Shown piece by piece: positions 7,273 to 16,028 of a DNA stretch of 64,000 nt. How positions within the stretch are numbered: position 1 is the stretch's first letter; every line of letters begins with the position of its first letter. The stretch is from Clostridia bacterium. Lineage in GTDB: Bacteria; Bacillota; Clostridia; Christensenellales; Aristaeellaceae. The notes under the pieces were generated by a model that was not told the origin of the DNA, did not search any database, and saw only the letters and a list, made by a program, of their open reading frames with translations. Made by a program: the position numbers and the translations under genes. Location of the stretch: NCBI GenBank assembly GCA_017464305.1, contig JAFUDS010000007.1, positions 62,001 through 126,000 of the forward strand, given 5' to 3'.

Positions 7273-8343
7273 ATGAAAAAGAGAATCGGAATTTTGACCA
7301 GCGGCGGCGATTGCCCCGGTTTGAACGCGGCTATCCGCGGCGTGGCCCGCGCGGCTTATGAAATGTTCGACGCCGAGATCATCGGCATTCATGACGGATA
7401 CCGTGGGCTCATCGATGGCGACTATTCTGAAATGAGCCGCAGCCAGTTTTCCGGCATTCTGACCCTGGGCGGGACGATTTTGGGCACCAGCCGGACTCCG
7501 TACCGCAACATGCGGAAGATCGAGGCGGACAACGTGGACAAGGTGGCCGCCATGAAGAAGACCTATAAGAATCTGAAGCTGGACTGCCTGGTGACCTTGG
7601 GGGGCAACGGCACCCATAAGACTGCCAACCTGCTGAGCGAAGAGGGGCTGAACGTCATCGGCCTGCCCAAGACCATTGATAACGACCTGTACGGTACGGA
7701 TTTCACCTTCGGCTTCCACACGGCCAACGATATCGCCACCGAGGTCATCGACCGCATCCATACCACCGCCGCCAGCCATGGCCGCTGCATGGTCATCGAG
7801 ATCATGGGCAACAAGGCCGGCTGGCTGACCCTGTATTCCGGCGTCGCCGGCGGGGCGGATGTCATCCTGATTCCCGAAATCCCCTACACCATCGACAAGG
7901 TGGCCGAGGTGGTCAAGAAGCGGGCGGACAGCAACAAGGGCTTCACCATCATTGCCGTGGCCGAAGGCGCCATGGATAAGGAAGAGGCCAAGCTGAAGAA
8001 GAAGGAGCGGGAGGCCCGCCGGGCGGCCGAGCATTTCTCCTCCAGCGCCTATGTGGCCAAGCAGCTGCAGGACCTGGTGGGCGTGGAAGCCCGCAGCGTC
8101 GTGCCGGGGCATATTCAGCGGGGCGGCACCCCCAGCGCCTATGACCGGGTGCTGTCCACCGAGTTCGGCGTCCACGCGGCGGAGCTGATCCGGGATGATA
8201 TCTACGGCGTCACCGTGGCCCTGAAGGGCAACTCCATTACCCATAACCTGCTGAAGGATATCGCTGGTGTCGCCAAGCCCGTCCCCCAGGATGATACCAT
8301 GGTCCAGACAGCGAAGAGCATTGGCATCTCCTTTGGCGTATAA
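7273..8343 (+). CDS. pfkA: 6-phosphofructokinase, group III type
   Basis: 356 residues. It phosphorylates fructose 6-phosphate to fructose 1,6-bisphosphate in glycolysis. Visible motifs: phosphate-binding GGDCPGLNAAIRG at the start, GGNGTHKTA (~103), the substrate loop GLPKTIDND (~118), MVIEIMGNKAGWL, and GHIQRGGTPSAYDR. The glycine in GGNG at the position that is Asp in pyrophosphate-using enzymes argues for ATP as donor. The Lys in PKTIDND is shared with the pyrophosphate and mixed-substrate group, so donor choice deserves an assay. Asn replaces the usual Asp of GGDG. It stands alone with its own promoter and terminator. Confidence 0.93.
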   Translation: MKKRIGILTSGGDCPGLNAAIRGVARAAYEMFDAEIIGIHDGYRGLIDGDYSEMSRSQFSGILTLGGTILGTSRTPYRNMRKIEADNVDKVAAMKKTYKNLKLDCLVTLGGNGTHKTANLLSEEGLNVIGLPKTIDNDLYGTDFTFGFHTANDIATEVIDRIHTTAASHGRCMVIEIMGNKAGWLTLYSGVAGGADVILIPEIPYTIDKVAEVVKKRADSNKGFTIIAVAEGAMDKEEAKLKKKEREARRAAEHFSSSAYVAKQLQDLVGVEARSVVPGHIQRGGTPSAYDRVLSTEFGVHAAELIRDDIYGVTVALKGNSITHNLLKDIAGVAKPVPQDDTMVQTAKSIGISFGV

Positions 8344-8356
8344 CTTTTCACCCTGC

Positions 8357-8386
8357 GCTCTCCTGAAAAACAGGAGAGCTTTTTTT
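8357..8386 (+). terminator. pfkA terminator
   Basis: A perfect 9-bp stem GCTCTCCTG-AAAAA-CAGGAGAGC (8357-8379) is followed by seven T residues, 13 bp after the stop codon. Confidence 0.95.
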
Positions 8387-8400
8387 CATTGTTCGCTTGG

Positions 8401-8430
8401 TTGACAAAGCCGTTTTCGGAGTGATACATT
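8401..8430 (+). promoter_or_regulatory. Promoter of the DUF554 gene
   Basis: A perfect TTGACA (8401-8406), 18 bp, TACATT (8425-8430), about 80 bp upstream of the start codon. Confidence 0.6.
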
Positions 8431-8509
8431 CTGAATAACTTTCCAGGAGCAGGGCCAGGCTGATACGCAAACCATAAGTGCTCCGTAGGATGAAATGGAG
8501 GATAGTCAT

Positions 8510-9211
8510 ATGCCCATTGGCGTGATCTGTAATGTACTGGCTGTCGCCGTCGGCGGCGTCATCGGCTCCAAGGCGGGGACGAAGCTTTCCGCTGAGTTGA
8601 AGGAAAAGCTGAATCTGATCTTCGGAATTTGTTCCATGGGCATTGGCATCAGCTCCATCGTCCTGATGCCGAACATGCCCGCCGTGGTGTTGGCCTTAAT
8701 CCTGGGGACAATTCTGGGCGTAGCTCTCCATCTGGGGAAGCACATCGAAAACGGCGGCGCCAAGCTGGCGAGCCTCATTCCCGGCCAGCAGGACACGGAT
8801 CGCGGTCTCCTCGTGACCACCATCGTCCTATTCTGCGCCAGTGGTACCGGCATCTACGGCTCCATCGTTTCCGGCATGAGCGGAGATCACAGCATTCTCC
8901 TGGCCAAGTCTATTCTGGATATCTTCACCGCCATGATTTTTGCCTGCTCCCTGGGCATGGTCACCAGTCTGGTGGCGATCCCCCAGTGCATCATCTTCCT
9001 GCTGCTGTTCTTCTGCGCAAAGATGATCTATCCCCTGACAACTCCGGCCATGATTAACGACTTTAAGGCCTGCGGGGGGCTGATCATGCTGGCCACCGGT
9101 TTCCGCATCGCTAAGATTCATGATTTTCCTATCGCCGACATGATTCCCGCCATGATCCTTGTCTGGCCCATCAGCTATGCCTGGACCGCCTGGATCGTGC
9201 CTATGCTGTAA
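8510..9211 (+). CDS. DUF554 family integral membrane protein
   Basis: 233 residues with about six or seven hydrophobic segments. The opening MPIGVICNVLAVAVGGVIGS, and the conserved glycine-rich start and GICSMGIGISSIVLMPN, match DUF554 (YdfK-like) proteins of Firmicutes. The function is unknown; the fold suggests a small-solute transporter or channel. The ATG at 8510 is chosen over an in-frame ATG at 8495 because GGAGG lies 8 bp before it and because DUF554 proteins start this way. Single-gene unit. Confidence 0.85.
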   Translation: MPIGVICNVLAVAVGGVIGSKAGTKLSAELKEKLNLIFGICSMGIGISSIVLMPNMPAVVLALILGTILGVALHLGKHIENGGAKLASLIPGQQDTDRGLLVTTIVLFCASGTGIYGSIVSGMSGDHSILLAKSILDIFTAMIFACSLGMVTSLVAIPQCIIFLLLFFCAKMIYPLTTPAMINDFKACGGLIMLATGFRIAKIHDFPIADMIPAMILVWPISYAWTAWIVPML

Positions 9212-9260
9212 GTTTCTGCCCTCAAGGCGACCAAAAAATATAATTTCATCAAATATTCAA

Positions 9261-9290
9261 TAGACACATCCGCCTTTTGTATGTTATGAT
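9261..9290 (+). promoter_or_regulatory. Promoter of the coiled-coil gene pair
   Basis: TAGACA (9261-9266), 18 bp, TATGAT (9285-9290), about 110 bp upstream of the first coiled-coil gene. Confidence 0.5.
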
Positions 9291-9400
9291 AACAGGAGAG
9301 GAAGGATCTGTGGACAGGAGATTTCTATGATCCCCTTCCCTGTATAATTCTGTTCTACTAAATATGCCAGAGGGATCTGGAGTAAGGAGACGATGCCTGG

Positions 9401-10126
9401 ATGTTTGGAAAAGAAAAAATCAAGGCCCTGGAGGATCAGCTTTCCTCCGCCCGGAAAAAGATGGAAGACACCCTGAAGGACAAGACCACCCTGACAGAAG
9501 AGCTATCCAGCACGCGGGAAGAGCTGCAGGCCGCCCGGGAAAGGATTAAGTCTCTGGAGGAGCAAATCGCCCAAAGCGAATCCGCCGAGCTGAAGGAGCA
9601 GGCACGGCAAACCATCGTGGAATACGAGGGGCTGAAAGAGCTCTATCAGCAAAAGAATCAGGAAATCGACGCCACGCGGGAGGATATAGAGGAAGGCTTC
9701 GCCCGGGAGGCTGCCACCAAGCGGCAGGATCTGGCGGACGAAATCGCCCAGAAGGAAGAAGACAATCGGCAGATGATCGCCGAAACCGTCAGCACCTTCG
9801 CCGGCAGCTATCGGTATTATCTGGATCAGATTCGTGTGCTGATGGACGCCTTGAGCCAGGCCGCTCAGGAAACAGGAGACACCCTCTTCAAGGCCGAGCA
9901 GCAGAACATTCAGGAAAGCTTTGGCGTCCGGATTGTGGAGCGGCTTCGCAGCGACGCAGATACCCTGCGGAAGAGCGATGGCGATAAGCTGCTGATCGGC
10001 GCGGAGGAAGCGAAGGCCACCATCGAGGAGGCTGTTGAAGACGCCCTGCAGGATGTCGTGGAAGAAGTAGCAGAAGCTGTCGAAGAAACCGTCGCGGAGG
10101 AAATCTCTGAGGATCAGAACGATTGA
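9401..10126 (+). CDS. Soluble coiled-coil protein of unknown function
   Basis: 241 residues, charged and almost entirely helical. Residues ~5-75 form a heptad-rich coiled coil (LEDQLSSARKKMEDTLKDK and onward). A second helical part follows, with STFAGSYRYYLDQIRVLMDALSQ near residue 131. The last ~40 residues are an acidic Glu/Val/Ala tail. There is no signal peptide or membrane segment. I recognise no family; the build resembles scaffold or DivIVA-like structural proteins only in the general sense of being coiled. An AAGGAG site lies 11 bp before the ATG. It is 21 bp from the next gene, and the two probably form an operon. Confidence 0.75.
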   Translation: MFGKEKIKALEDQLSSARKKMEDTLKDKTTLTEELSSTREELQAARERIKSLEEQIAQSESAELKEQARQTIVEYEGLKELYQQKNQEIDATREDIEEGFAREAATKRQDLADEIAQKEEDNRQMIAETVSTFAGSYRYYLDQIRVLMDALSQAAQETGDTLFKAEQQNIQESFGVRIVERLRSDADTLRKSDGDKLLIGAEEAKATIEEAVEDALQDVVEEVAEAVEETVAEEISEDQND

Positions 10127-10147
10127 AGGAAAGAAGGGAAACAGAAA

Positions 10148-10768
10148 ATGAAAAAGGCAGTTATCGCGTTGTGCTGTGTGATTGTGGCCGGAGCCATCGG
10201 CTTTGTGACCATGATGAACAACAACAATGCTCGTATCGACGAATTGACCCAGCAGGCTGCTGACCTGCAGGCAGAGCTCACCGCCCTGCAACTGGAAAAG
10301 GAAGCCACCGAAGCAGAGGCGAAGGATCTGACGCAACAGGTGACCGATCTGACCGCCGAACGGGATACCCTGCAGCAAGCGAATGTGGACCTGATTGATA
10401 CCCTGGATAGCGTGACCAACAATCTCACCTCCTCCCAGCAGAAGGTGCAGGGTGTACTGTATATCCTGACCAATGGCGAGATGGGCAGCCTGGACGTACT
10501 CTCTGAGATCACGGAGCCGGAGCAGGGCGACGAAGAAGAAGCGGAAGAAGCCGAAGAAGCCGAGGAAGCCGAGGAAAAGGAAGAAGCGGAAGAATCCGAA
10601 GAGGCAGCGGAAGCCCCGAAGGCCGATGCGGAGGAAGCCGCGGAAGGCGAAGAAGAAAAGGAAGCCGCCGCCGAAGAAGCGCCTGAGAAAGCAGACGAAG
10701 CCCCTGCAGAAGCCGAGGAAGAAAACGCAGCTGAGGAAGCGGAAGAAGCCGCTCCAGAAGCCCAGTAA
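10148..10768 (+). CDS. Membrane-anchored coiled-coil protein with very acidic Glu/Ala tail
   Basis: 206 residues. Residues 1-22 are a signal peptide or membrane anchor (MKKAVIALCCVIVAGAIGFV). Residues ~28-100 form a coiled coil, and the last ~75 residues are almost only Glu, Ala and Pro. There is no lipobox Cys in the expected position. The low-complexity tail also creates a long basic reading frame on the same strand (10473-10826), which is a shadow. With the preceding coiled-coil gene it forms a pair; one may bind the other at the membrane, but that is a guess. Function unknown. Confidence 0.75.
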   Translation: MKKAVIALCCVIVAGAIGFVTMMNNNNARIDELTQQAADLQAELTALQLEKEATEAEAKDLTQQVTDLTAERDTLQQANVDLIDTLDSVTNNLTSSQQKVQGVLYILTNGEMGSLDVLSEITEPEQGDEEEAEEAEEAEEAEEKEEAEESEEAAEAPKADAEEAAEGEEEKEAAAEEAPEKADEAPAEAEEENAAEEAEEAAPEAQ

Positions 10769-10787
10769 TAAAGCCAGACCGTCAAAC

Positions 10788-10822
10788 GAGGACCGGAAGC
10801 AATGCTTCCGATCCTCTTTTTT
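10788..10822 (+). terminator. Terminator of the coiled-coil pair (copy 1 of a 29-bp element)
   Basis: A stem of about 12 bp (GAGGACCGGAAGC / GCTTCCGATCCTC, 10788-10816) is followed by TTTTTT. The same element occurs inverted at 15900-15928 with 27 of 29 identical bases. Confidence 0.92.
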
Positions 10823-10870
10823 ATGAAACCGCTGAAGAAAAGGGTGCCTTCAGCAGCAATTCCTTCACGA

Positions 10871-12043
10871 TCAGTTATTCGGGAAAACGGGCTGGCCATT
10901 GACCGCGATGTCCCCTTCAATGGGGATAAGCAGATAGCTCCGCCCGTCAATCACCCGGGTCTCCAGCAGATCTGCATATTCTGGATCCACCTTCACGGAA
11001 ACGCTGGGTAAGTCGATCTTGAACTGGTTTGGCGTCACGATGTTCACCGCCGGAAGCACTGCCCCAGCCCCAAAGACCTGATCAAAGCCCTCCTGGAAGG
11101 CTTCCACCTTCTCCTCGGAGACGCCGCTTTCCGTCAGCACCCGGGCTACATCCTTTTTGGAAAGAGAAAGGGGCTCCGCTTCCTTATCCTTCTTCTGCTC
11201 CTCAATCATGGTGGACACAGTTTCATGCATCTCCTGCACCACCTCCAGAGAACACTCCTTCCCCAGGCTCTGGGCCAGCAGGGTCTGGAAGGTGTCTGTT
11301 TGTTCCGCCGCTGGCATCAGCGCCTGCAGATGGAAGGAAGCTTCCAGAAATGCCTGATGGGAATCGTTACTGTCCTTGCTATAGAACAGAATGGTGTTCA
11401 CATCTGCCGCCCCATCCTCAAACAAGGGGAACAGGAATCCCATTACTGGGGCATTAGCCAGCCATTCCTGGGCCCGATCATGGAACACGCTATCCTCCGG
11501 GTCGTACCGCAGGGCAGGCTTTGCCCGCTTCACGGGGCAAATTGCGCATAGCACATAACTGAAAGCCCGGTCAGAATTATCATAGTCAATTTCCCCATCC
11601 GTGCCGCGGAACTTGACATCCAGGATGTCATGCATCATCAGGATCAGCCAGTTATCCGCATTCTGAGCATCCTCTACGGACTGCATGTCCGGATGCTCCG
11701 CCCGGATGCCTTCGATCAGCCGCTCGAAGACGTAGGAAACGGCCTCTTCATCCTGCAGCGCACTGTCCCGCAGCCGCAGCAGCTGCTGATACACCTCCGC
11801 CTGCTCTGGCTCCTCTGAGGAGATCCCAATGGGCAGCAGGTTCTGACCAATCTGGCCGGAGAGCACCCGCTTGAACAGCGCCATGTACTTCTCGTTTTCC
11901 TGCTCATATAGGGTACTGACATTCAGGGCAAAGCTGGTAATGGGCTTCCCTACATTGTCCACATATCCGCCCAGAATAGCCGTAGGGTTCCTTTTATCGG
12001 GGTTTAAACGGCGCTTTACCTCCGCCAGGTCTCTTTGATTCAT
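10871..12043 (-). CDS. DUF4317 family protein
   Basis: 390 residues. It resembles the DUF4317 proteins common in Clostridia: an N-terminal RDLAEVKRRLNPDKRNPTAI, a gly-gly-tyr turn GGYVDNVGKPI, and a middle domain with FRGTDGEIDYDNSDRAFSYV and AICPVKRAKPAL. The function is unknown; no catalytic motif, signal peptide or membrane segment is visible. The ATG at 12043 is preferred to 12064 because GAGGAGG lies 9 bp before it. A possible promoter is an extended -10, TGGTATCAT, on the minus strand near 12106. Confidence 0.85.
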   Translation of the reverse strand: MNQRDLAEVKRRLNPDKRNPTAILGGYVDNVGKPITSFALNVSTLYEQENEKYMALFKRVLSGQIGQNLLPIGISSEEPEQAEVYQQLLRLRDSALQDEEAVSYVFERLIEGIRAEHPDMQSVEDAQNADNWLILMMHDILDVKFRGTDGEIDYDNSDRAFSYVLCAICPVKRAKPALRYDPEDSVFHDRAQEWLANAPVMGFLFPLFEDGAADVNTILFYSKDSNDSHQAFLEASFHLQALMPAAEQTDTFQTLLAQSLGKECSLEVVQEMHETVSTMIEEQKKDKEAEPLSLSKKDVARVLTESGVSEEKVEAFQEGFDQVFGAGAVLPAVNIVTPNQFKIDLPSVSVKVDPEYADLLETRVIDGRSYLLIPIEGDIAVNGQPVFPNN

Positions 12044-12390
12044 GGTATTTATCCTCCTCGTCACGCATCAATCCTGCCCGCATTTCAAGCGACAGCGAGG
12101 CACATGATACCACATTTTTCCCTTTTCGGGGAGAGCAAATTCATGCGTTTGTTTTTCATTTGCTCTAAAAAAGCTGTCCCCCATCAGTTCGCAATCAGAT
12201 AAAAATCCTCTTACAATAATCAATTTGGGCTACCTTTAAAAAGATGGGCTGCAGCCGATGCTTTTGCCCTGTATTTTTCGGGCAAGCAAGGAGAAGAAAT
12301 GCCCATCTCTGCCTTGACGGAGAAGGGTGGGATCGATATAATGCAAACAGCAGGAAACCGAAACAACCTTTGCAAAAGGAGGAGCATCGC
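12044..12390. other. Divergent intergenic region between DUF4317 and the sugar kinase (347 bp)
   Basis: No gene. It holds the DUF4317 leader, an inverted repeat AGAGCAAAT (12132-12140) / ATTTGCTCT (12158-12166) that could be an operator or RNA hairpin, and the rightward kinase promoter (12314-12342). GATGGGC (12243) and GCCCATC (12301) also face each other around a TTGCCC/GGGCAA pair. Confidence 0.5.
12314..12342 (+). promoter_or_regulatory. Promoter of the KDG-kinase-like gene
   Basis: TTGACG (12314-12319), 17 bp, perfect TATAAT (12337-12342), about 45 bp upstream of the ATG. Confidence 0.8.
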
Positions 12391-13479
12391 ATGCAGCACG
12401 GAAACCCGATTCTGCGGGGACAGAATCTGGATCATCGATTTATCACTATGGGAGAGATCATGCTCCGGTTAACGCCCCCCAATTATGATAAGATTCGCGT
12501 CGCCAACAGCTTCGAAGCCAGCTATGGCGGTTCGGAGGCGAATATTGCCCTGGCCCTGGCGAACCTGGGGGTGGATTCCACCTTCTTTACGGTGGTGCCG
12601 GATAATTCCCTGGGCAAGAGCGCGGTGCGGGCGCTGCGTTCCAATGATGTACACTGCACCCCAGTGATCCTTTCCACCCCAGCGGAGACGCCAACCCATC
12701 GGCTGGGGACCTATTATCTGGAAACCGGCTACGGCATTCGGCCCAGCAAGGTGATTTACGACCGGAAGCATTCCGCCATGACGGAATATGACTTTTCCGG
12801 CGTGGATCTGAAAGCCCTGCTGCAGGATTTTACCTGGCTGCACCTGTCCGGCATTACCCCAGCCCTGGCGCCCAACTGCGCCGAGCTGACGCTGAACATG
12901 CTGAAGGCGGCGAAGGAGCTGGGGCTGATGGTCTCCTTTGACGGCAATTTCCGCTCTACCCTGTGGACCTGGGAGCAGGCCCGGGATTATTGCACGGAAT
13001 GCCTGCCCTATGTGGATGTATTGATGGGCAATGAGCCCTATCATCTGTACCGCGACCCGGAAAATCCCGGGGCCGGGGACTGGAAGGATGGAGTGCCCCT
13101 CCAGCCCAGCTATGAACAGCAGGACGAGATTTTTCAGGCCTTTGTGGAGCGATATCCGAATCTGAAATGCATCGCCCGGCATGTGCGCTACGCCCATTCC
13201 GGGTCGGAGAACAGCCTGAAGGCCTTTATGTGGTATCAGGGGCACACCTTTGAAAGCAAGCTGTTTACCTTCACCATTCTGGATCGTGTAGGCGGCGGTG
13301 ACGCCTTTGCTTCCGGGTTGATCTATGCCATGATGCAGGAGGAGCGGCCCATGGATATGCTGAACTTCGCGGTGGCCTCCAGCGTGATTAAGCATACCAT
13401 CCATGGCGACGCTAACATCGTGGATGACGTGAAGACCATTCGGAATCTGATGAACATGAATTACGATATCAAGCGGTAA
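12391..13479 (+). CDS. PfkB-family sugar kinase, 2-keto-3-deoxygluconate kinase-like
   Basis: 362 residues of the ribokinase/PfkB fold. Substrate-side motifs: TMGEIMLRLTPP near the start and GGSEANIALALANLG (~49). The C-terminal ATP/anion-hole motif is DRVGGGDAFASGLIYAMMQ, with the catalytic Asp in GGGD. The arrangement is closest to KdgK-type enzymes, which phosphorylate 2-keto-3-deoxygluconate. No uronate-pathway gene or KDPG aldolase is adjacent, so the substrate remains inferred. The ATG at 12391 follows a strong AAAGGAGG and fits the promoter, although the frame is open further upstream. Confidence 0.82.
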   Translation: MQHGNPILRGQNLDHRFITMGEIMLRLTPPNYDKIRVANSFEASYGGSEANIALALANLGVDSTFFTVVPDNSLGKSAVRALRSNDVHCTPVILSTPAETPTHRLGTYYLETGYGIRPSKVIYDRKHSAMTEYDFSGVDLKALLQDFTWLHLSGITPALAPNCAELTLNMLKAAKELGLMVSFDGNFRSTLWTWEQARDYCTECLPYVDVLMGNEPYHLYRDPENPGAGDWKDGVPLQPSYEQQDEIFQAFVERYPNLKCIARHVRYAHSGSENSLKAFMWYQGHTFESKLFTFTILDRVGGGDAFASGLIYAMMQEERPMDMLNFAVASSVIKHTIHGDANIVDDVKTIRNLMNMNYDIKR

Positions 13480-13684
13480 ACATCAAAAGTAAATGTTTAC
13501 CATAAAAAGGATAAACGTTTGGCAACCCGGAGCGATTTCGCTGACCTTAGTGCTGACGCCTGCCAGTTGGAAAATGACACGGTGGATCAGCAATTGCCGG
13601 ACATCATCGCAGCGCTGAACGCATAATTTTGCGGTCAGCGCTGCTGATGCCCCCGCGGGGATCAAACGGAGGGAGAGCGGCCCG
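13480..13684 (+). other. Intergenic stretch with a palindrome and a possible gene remnant
   Basis: TAAACAT-CAAAAGTA-ATGTTTA (13477-13498, overlapping the kinase stop) is a perfect inverted repeat without a T-run. From about 13510 to 13626 one rightward frame is open and reads protein-like (ATRSDFADLSADACQLEND, then PDIIAALNA and a stop). It has no start codon or ribosome-binding site, so it may be the worn 3' end of a lost gene. I recognise no family. Confidence 0.3.
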
Positions 13685-15823
13685 ATGCAGAGTTATCTAT
13701 TTGCCCAGAAGGCGCACCACGCCATGCAAAGAAGCAGGAGGAGAGAAAGGCTTCTCTCCATGTTTGTCGTGTTGGCGCTGGTGTGCTTATCCCTGGTTTC
13801 GTTCCCCGCGCGGGCGGAGCGGGAAGTGATCCGGATTGGCTATTTCAATTCAGATCATTATGGGTATATCGGCATCGAGGGTGACCTACGTGGGTATGAT
13901 ATCCAGATTTCAAAGGCCATCGGCATGTATGGCGGCTTCAAAGCGGAGATGTTGGGCTACGATAGCGTAAAGGAGATGGAGGACGCTCTTCGCTCCGGCG
14001 AAGTGGATGTGCTCATCGACTTTTTGCGGACCGAGCAGCGGATGCAGGAATTTGTTTTCACAGAAAACTTTCTCCTGCAGGAGCAGGTCAGCCTTTATAC
14101 GCATACCGGGCCGGACGCGCCAGTTGCTCATGATGTGTCAGACATTGGGGACTTCCGCATCGGCTATATAGCTGGCTCGGGCTTCGTGGATTATTTTCTA
14201 GACTACTGTGGGGCTGCGGAAAACACGCCGCAGCTGATAGATTTTCACTCGGATTTGGAGATGCATGCCGCCATGGAGCGGGGGGAGACGGACGCCTGCA
14301 TCACGGGGAGCGCGGTTCCGGCTGGATATCGCGTGCTGTTGTCCACGCCTCCGCTTTCCTCCTACATGATGCTGCGCGCTGCGGATGCTGAGCTGCGGGA
14401 TCGGATTGATACCGCCATTACCCAGCTAAAAACAGATGATCCCAATTATATTTCCGATCTGATCCATCAGTATATTACCTCCAAGGATACGGAGATGTCT
14501 CCCCTGACGGCGCAGGAACGAGAATTCCTGACGACTCATCCCGAGCTTTCCGTGGCCTTGGTGCGCGGGGCGGAACCCTTCACTGTGGAAAACGAGGATG
14601 GCAGCCTGTCCGGTATCATTCCGGATTATTATCAGAAGCTGGGCGAAAGGCTGGGCGTTGCTTTCCATTTCGAGGTTTTTGACCAAACCCAAGAAGCCAT
14701 TGAGGCGGTAACCAGCGGCGCGATCGATATCCTGGGTCATTATTACGGCGATATCATCATTGCGGATAGCGAAGACCTTTTCAATACCATGGCCTATGGC
14801 TCCACGGAATGTGGCCGCTTGATTCGGAACGGGAACAGTGCAGTCAAAACCGCGGCGGTAACCAATCGAACGGCTTATCTGCTGGCAGAACAGCTGGATC
14901 CAGGAATTCAGTTGGTAGCTTATCCAAACATCGAAGCGGGATATCAAGCCGTAATGAACAATGAAGTGGACGCCATGATCGGCTCCATGATCGGTATCTC
15001 CTGGCTGGTGAATCTACACACGATGCGCGGGTTGAATCTGTCCGTTCTGCCTGAGGTTACCCTGGGCGTTCGCGGCGCTGTTTCTTGCGATAATCCTACG
15101 CTACTGTTCGTGCTGAACAAGGCAATTTCCGTATCACAGGATGAGATGGAAACGGCGATCATCGCAAACGCAGGCAACGTTAAAATGAATCTCCGTACCG
15201 TGCTGGAGAACCTGCCTGCGGGATATATTAATGGAGCTGTTGCCGTGTTGATCGCAATGGTAATTCTTCTCATTCTTTCGATTATCTTGTTGGTTTTGAA
15301 CAATCGAACCAGATTGAACTCCTTGAATCGGGAAGTGAATGTGGATGGATTGACCGGCGCCGGTAGCCGGCGATATGGCACGAAGCTGCTGAATTACAAG
15401 CTGACTCTTTACAAAGAGGGCATCGAAGATACGATGATCGTCATGTTTGATGTAGATTTCTTCAAAGGAAAGAATGACACCTACGGGCATGAATATGGGG
15501 ATTTTGTGTTGAAAAAAGTCGTAGAGGTTTTGCAGAACACCCTGCGTAAGTCAGACGTCATCGTCCGCTGGGGTGGGGATGAATTCATCCTGATGTGTTC
15601 CCGGATTCGAGCCGAGGACGCGGCATTTCTCATGCAGAAGATCATTACCGCCATCAATAGCGCAGATTTCACCATGGATGGCAAAGGTGAGCAAATCACC
15701 ATCTCAGCCGGAGCAGCCTTCTTCGCGCCGGAGGATAAGGACACCACGCCGGTGCTGCGCCGCTGCGACAACGCGCTGTACAAAGCGAAAGCCAAGCGAA
15801 ACAGCTATCAGATTTATTGGTGA
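13685..15823 (+). CDS. Membrane receptor diguanylate cyclase: two periplasmic-binding domains fused to GGDEF
   Basis: 712 residues. An N-terminal signal/anchor (hydrophobic ~24-42, ARA|E-like site) is followed by two consecutive SBP family 3 domains (~46-265, opening VIRIGYFNSDHYGYIG; ~285-510, opening LSVALVRGAEPFTV). A transmembrane helix (~518-538) and a cytoplasmic GGDEF domain follow. The domain has DGLTGAGSRR, an intact GGDEF motif (~630-634) and an RKSD sequence five residues before it, the product-inhibition I-site. It should make cyclic di-GMP in response to an extracellular amino-acid-like ligand. No EAL or HD-GYP domain is in the window. The first ATG has GGAGGGAG upstream. Confidence 0.92.
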   Translation: MQSYLFAQKAHHAMQRSRRRERLLSMFVVLALVCLSLVSFPARAEREVIRIGYFNSDHYGYIGIEGDLRGYDIQISKAIGMYGGFKAEMLGYDSVKEMEDALRSGEVDVLIDFLRTEQRMQEFVFTENFLLQEQVSLYTHTGPDAPVAHDVSDIGDFRIGYIAGSGFVDYFLDYCGAAENTPQLIDFHSDLEMHAAMERGETDACITGSAVPAGYRVLLSTPPLSSYMMLRAADAELRDRIDTAITQLKTDDPNYISDLIHQYITSKDTEMSPLTAQEREFLTTHPELSVALVRGAEPFTVENEDGSLSGIIPDYYQKLGERLGVAFHFEVFDQTQEAIEAVTSGAIDILGHYYGDIIIADSEDLFNTMAYGSTECGRLIRNGNSAVKTAAVTNRTAYLLAEQLDPGIQLVAYPNIEAGYQAVMNNEVDAMIGSMIGISWLVNLHTMRGLNLSVLPEVTLGVRGAVSCDNPTLLFVLNKAISVSQDEMETAIIANAGNVKMNLRTVLENLPAGYINGAVAVLIAMVILLILSIILLVLNNRTRLNSLNREVNVDGLTGAGSRRYGTKLLNYKLTLYKEGIEDTMIVMFDVDFFKGKNDTYGHEYGDFVLKKVVEVLQNTLRKSDVIVRWGGDEFILMCSRIRAEDAAFLMQKIITAINSADFTMDGKGEQITISAGAAFFAPEDKDTTPVLRRCDNALYKAKAKRNSYQIYW

Positions 15824-15899
15824 TTTGGGAAATATCATTCAAAACACTATCTATGCATAATTGCTGTTGCAAGCTTCGCTTTCTTCAGCGCTTCGAAAA

Positions 15900-15933
15900 G
15901 AGGATCGGAATCATCGCTTCCGGTCCTCTTTTT
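15900..15933 (+). terminator. Terminator of the diguanylate cyclase gene (copy 2 of the 29-bp element)
   Basis: A hairpin GAGGATCGGAA...TTCCGGTCCTC (15900-15928) is followed by five T residues. It is the reverse complement of the element at 10788-10816 with two mismatches. Confidence 0.9.
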
Positions 15934-15956
15934 CAGAAAAATAGCCCTCACAGGGA

Positions 15957-15986
15957 TTGAATCGCTATGCTTTTTCATGGTATCAT
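15957..15986 (+). promoter_or_regulatory. Promoter of the PfkB kinase gene
   Basis: TTGAAT (15957-15962), 18 bp, TATCAT (15981-15986), about 40 bp upstream of the chosen ATG. Confidence 0.55.
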
Positions 15987-16028
15987 CTGGACATGGATCG
16001 ATTTTTTGCGGCGAGGGAGGGCAAGGTC

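Noticed and set aside
10473-10826. 117-residue basic ORF on the plus strand
   Set aside because: It is the +1 frame of the Glu/Ala-rich tail; its Lys/Arg-Pro composition mirrors GAA/GCC codons and no start signal is present.
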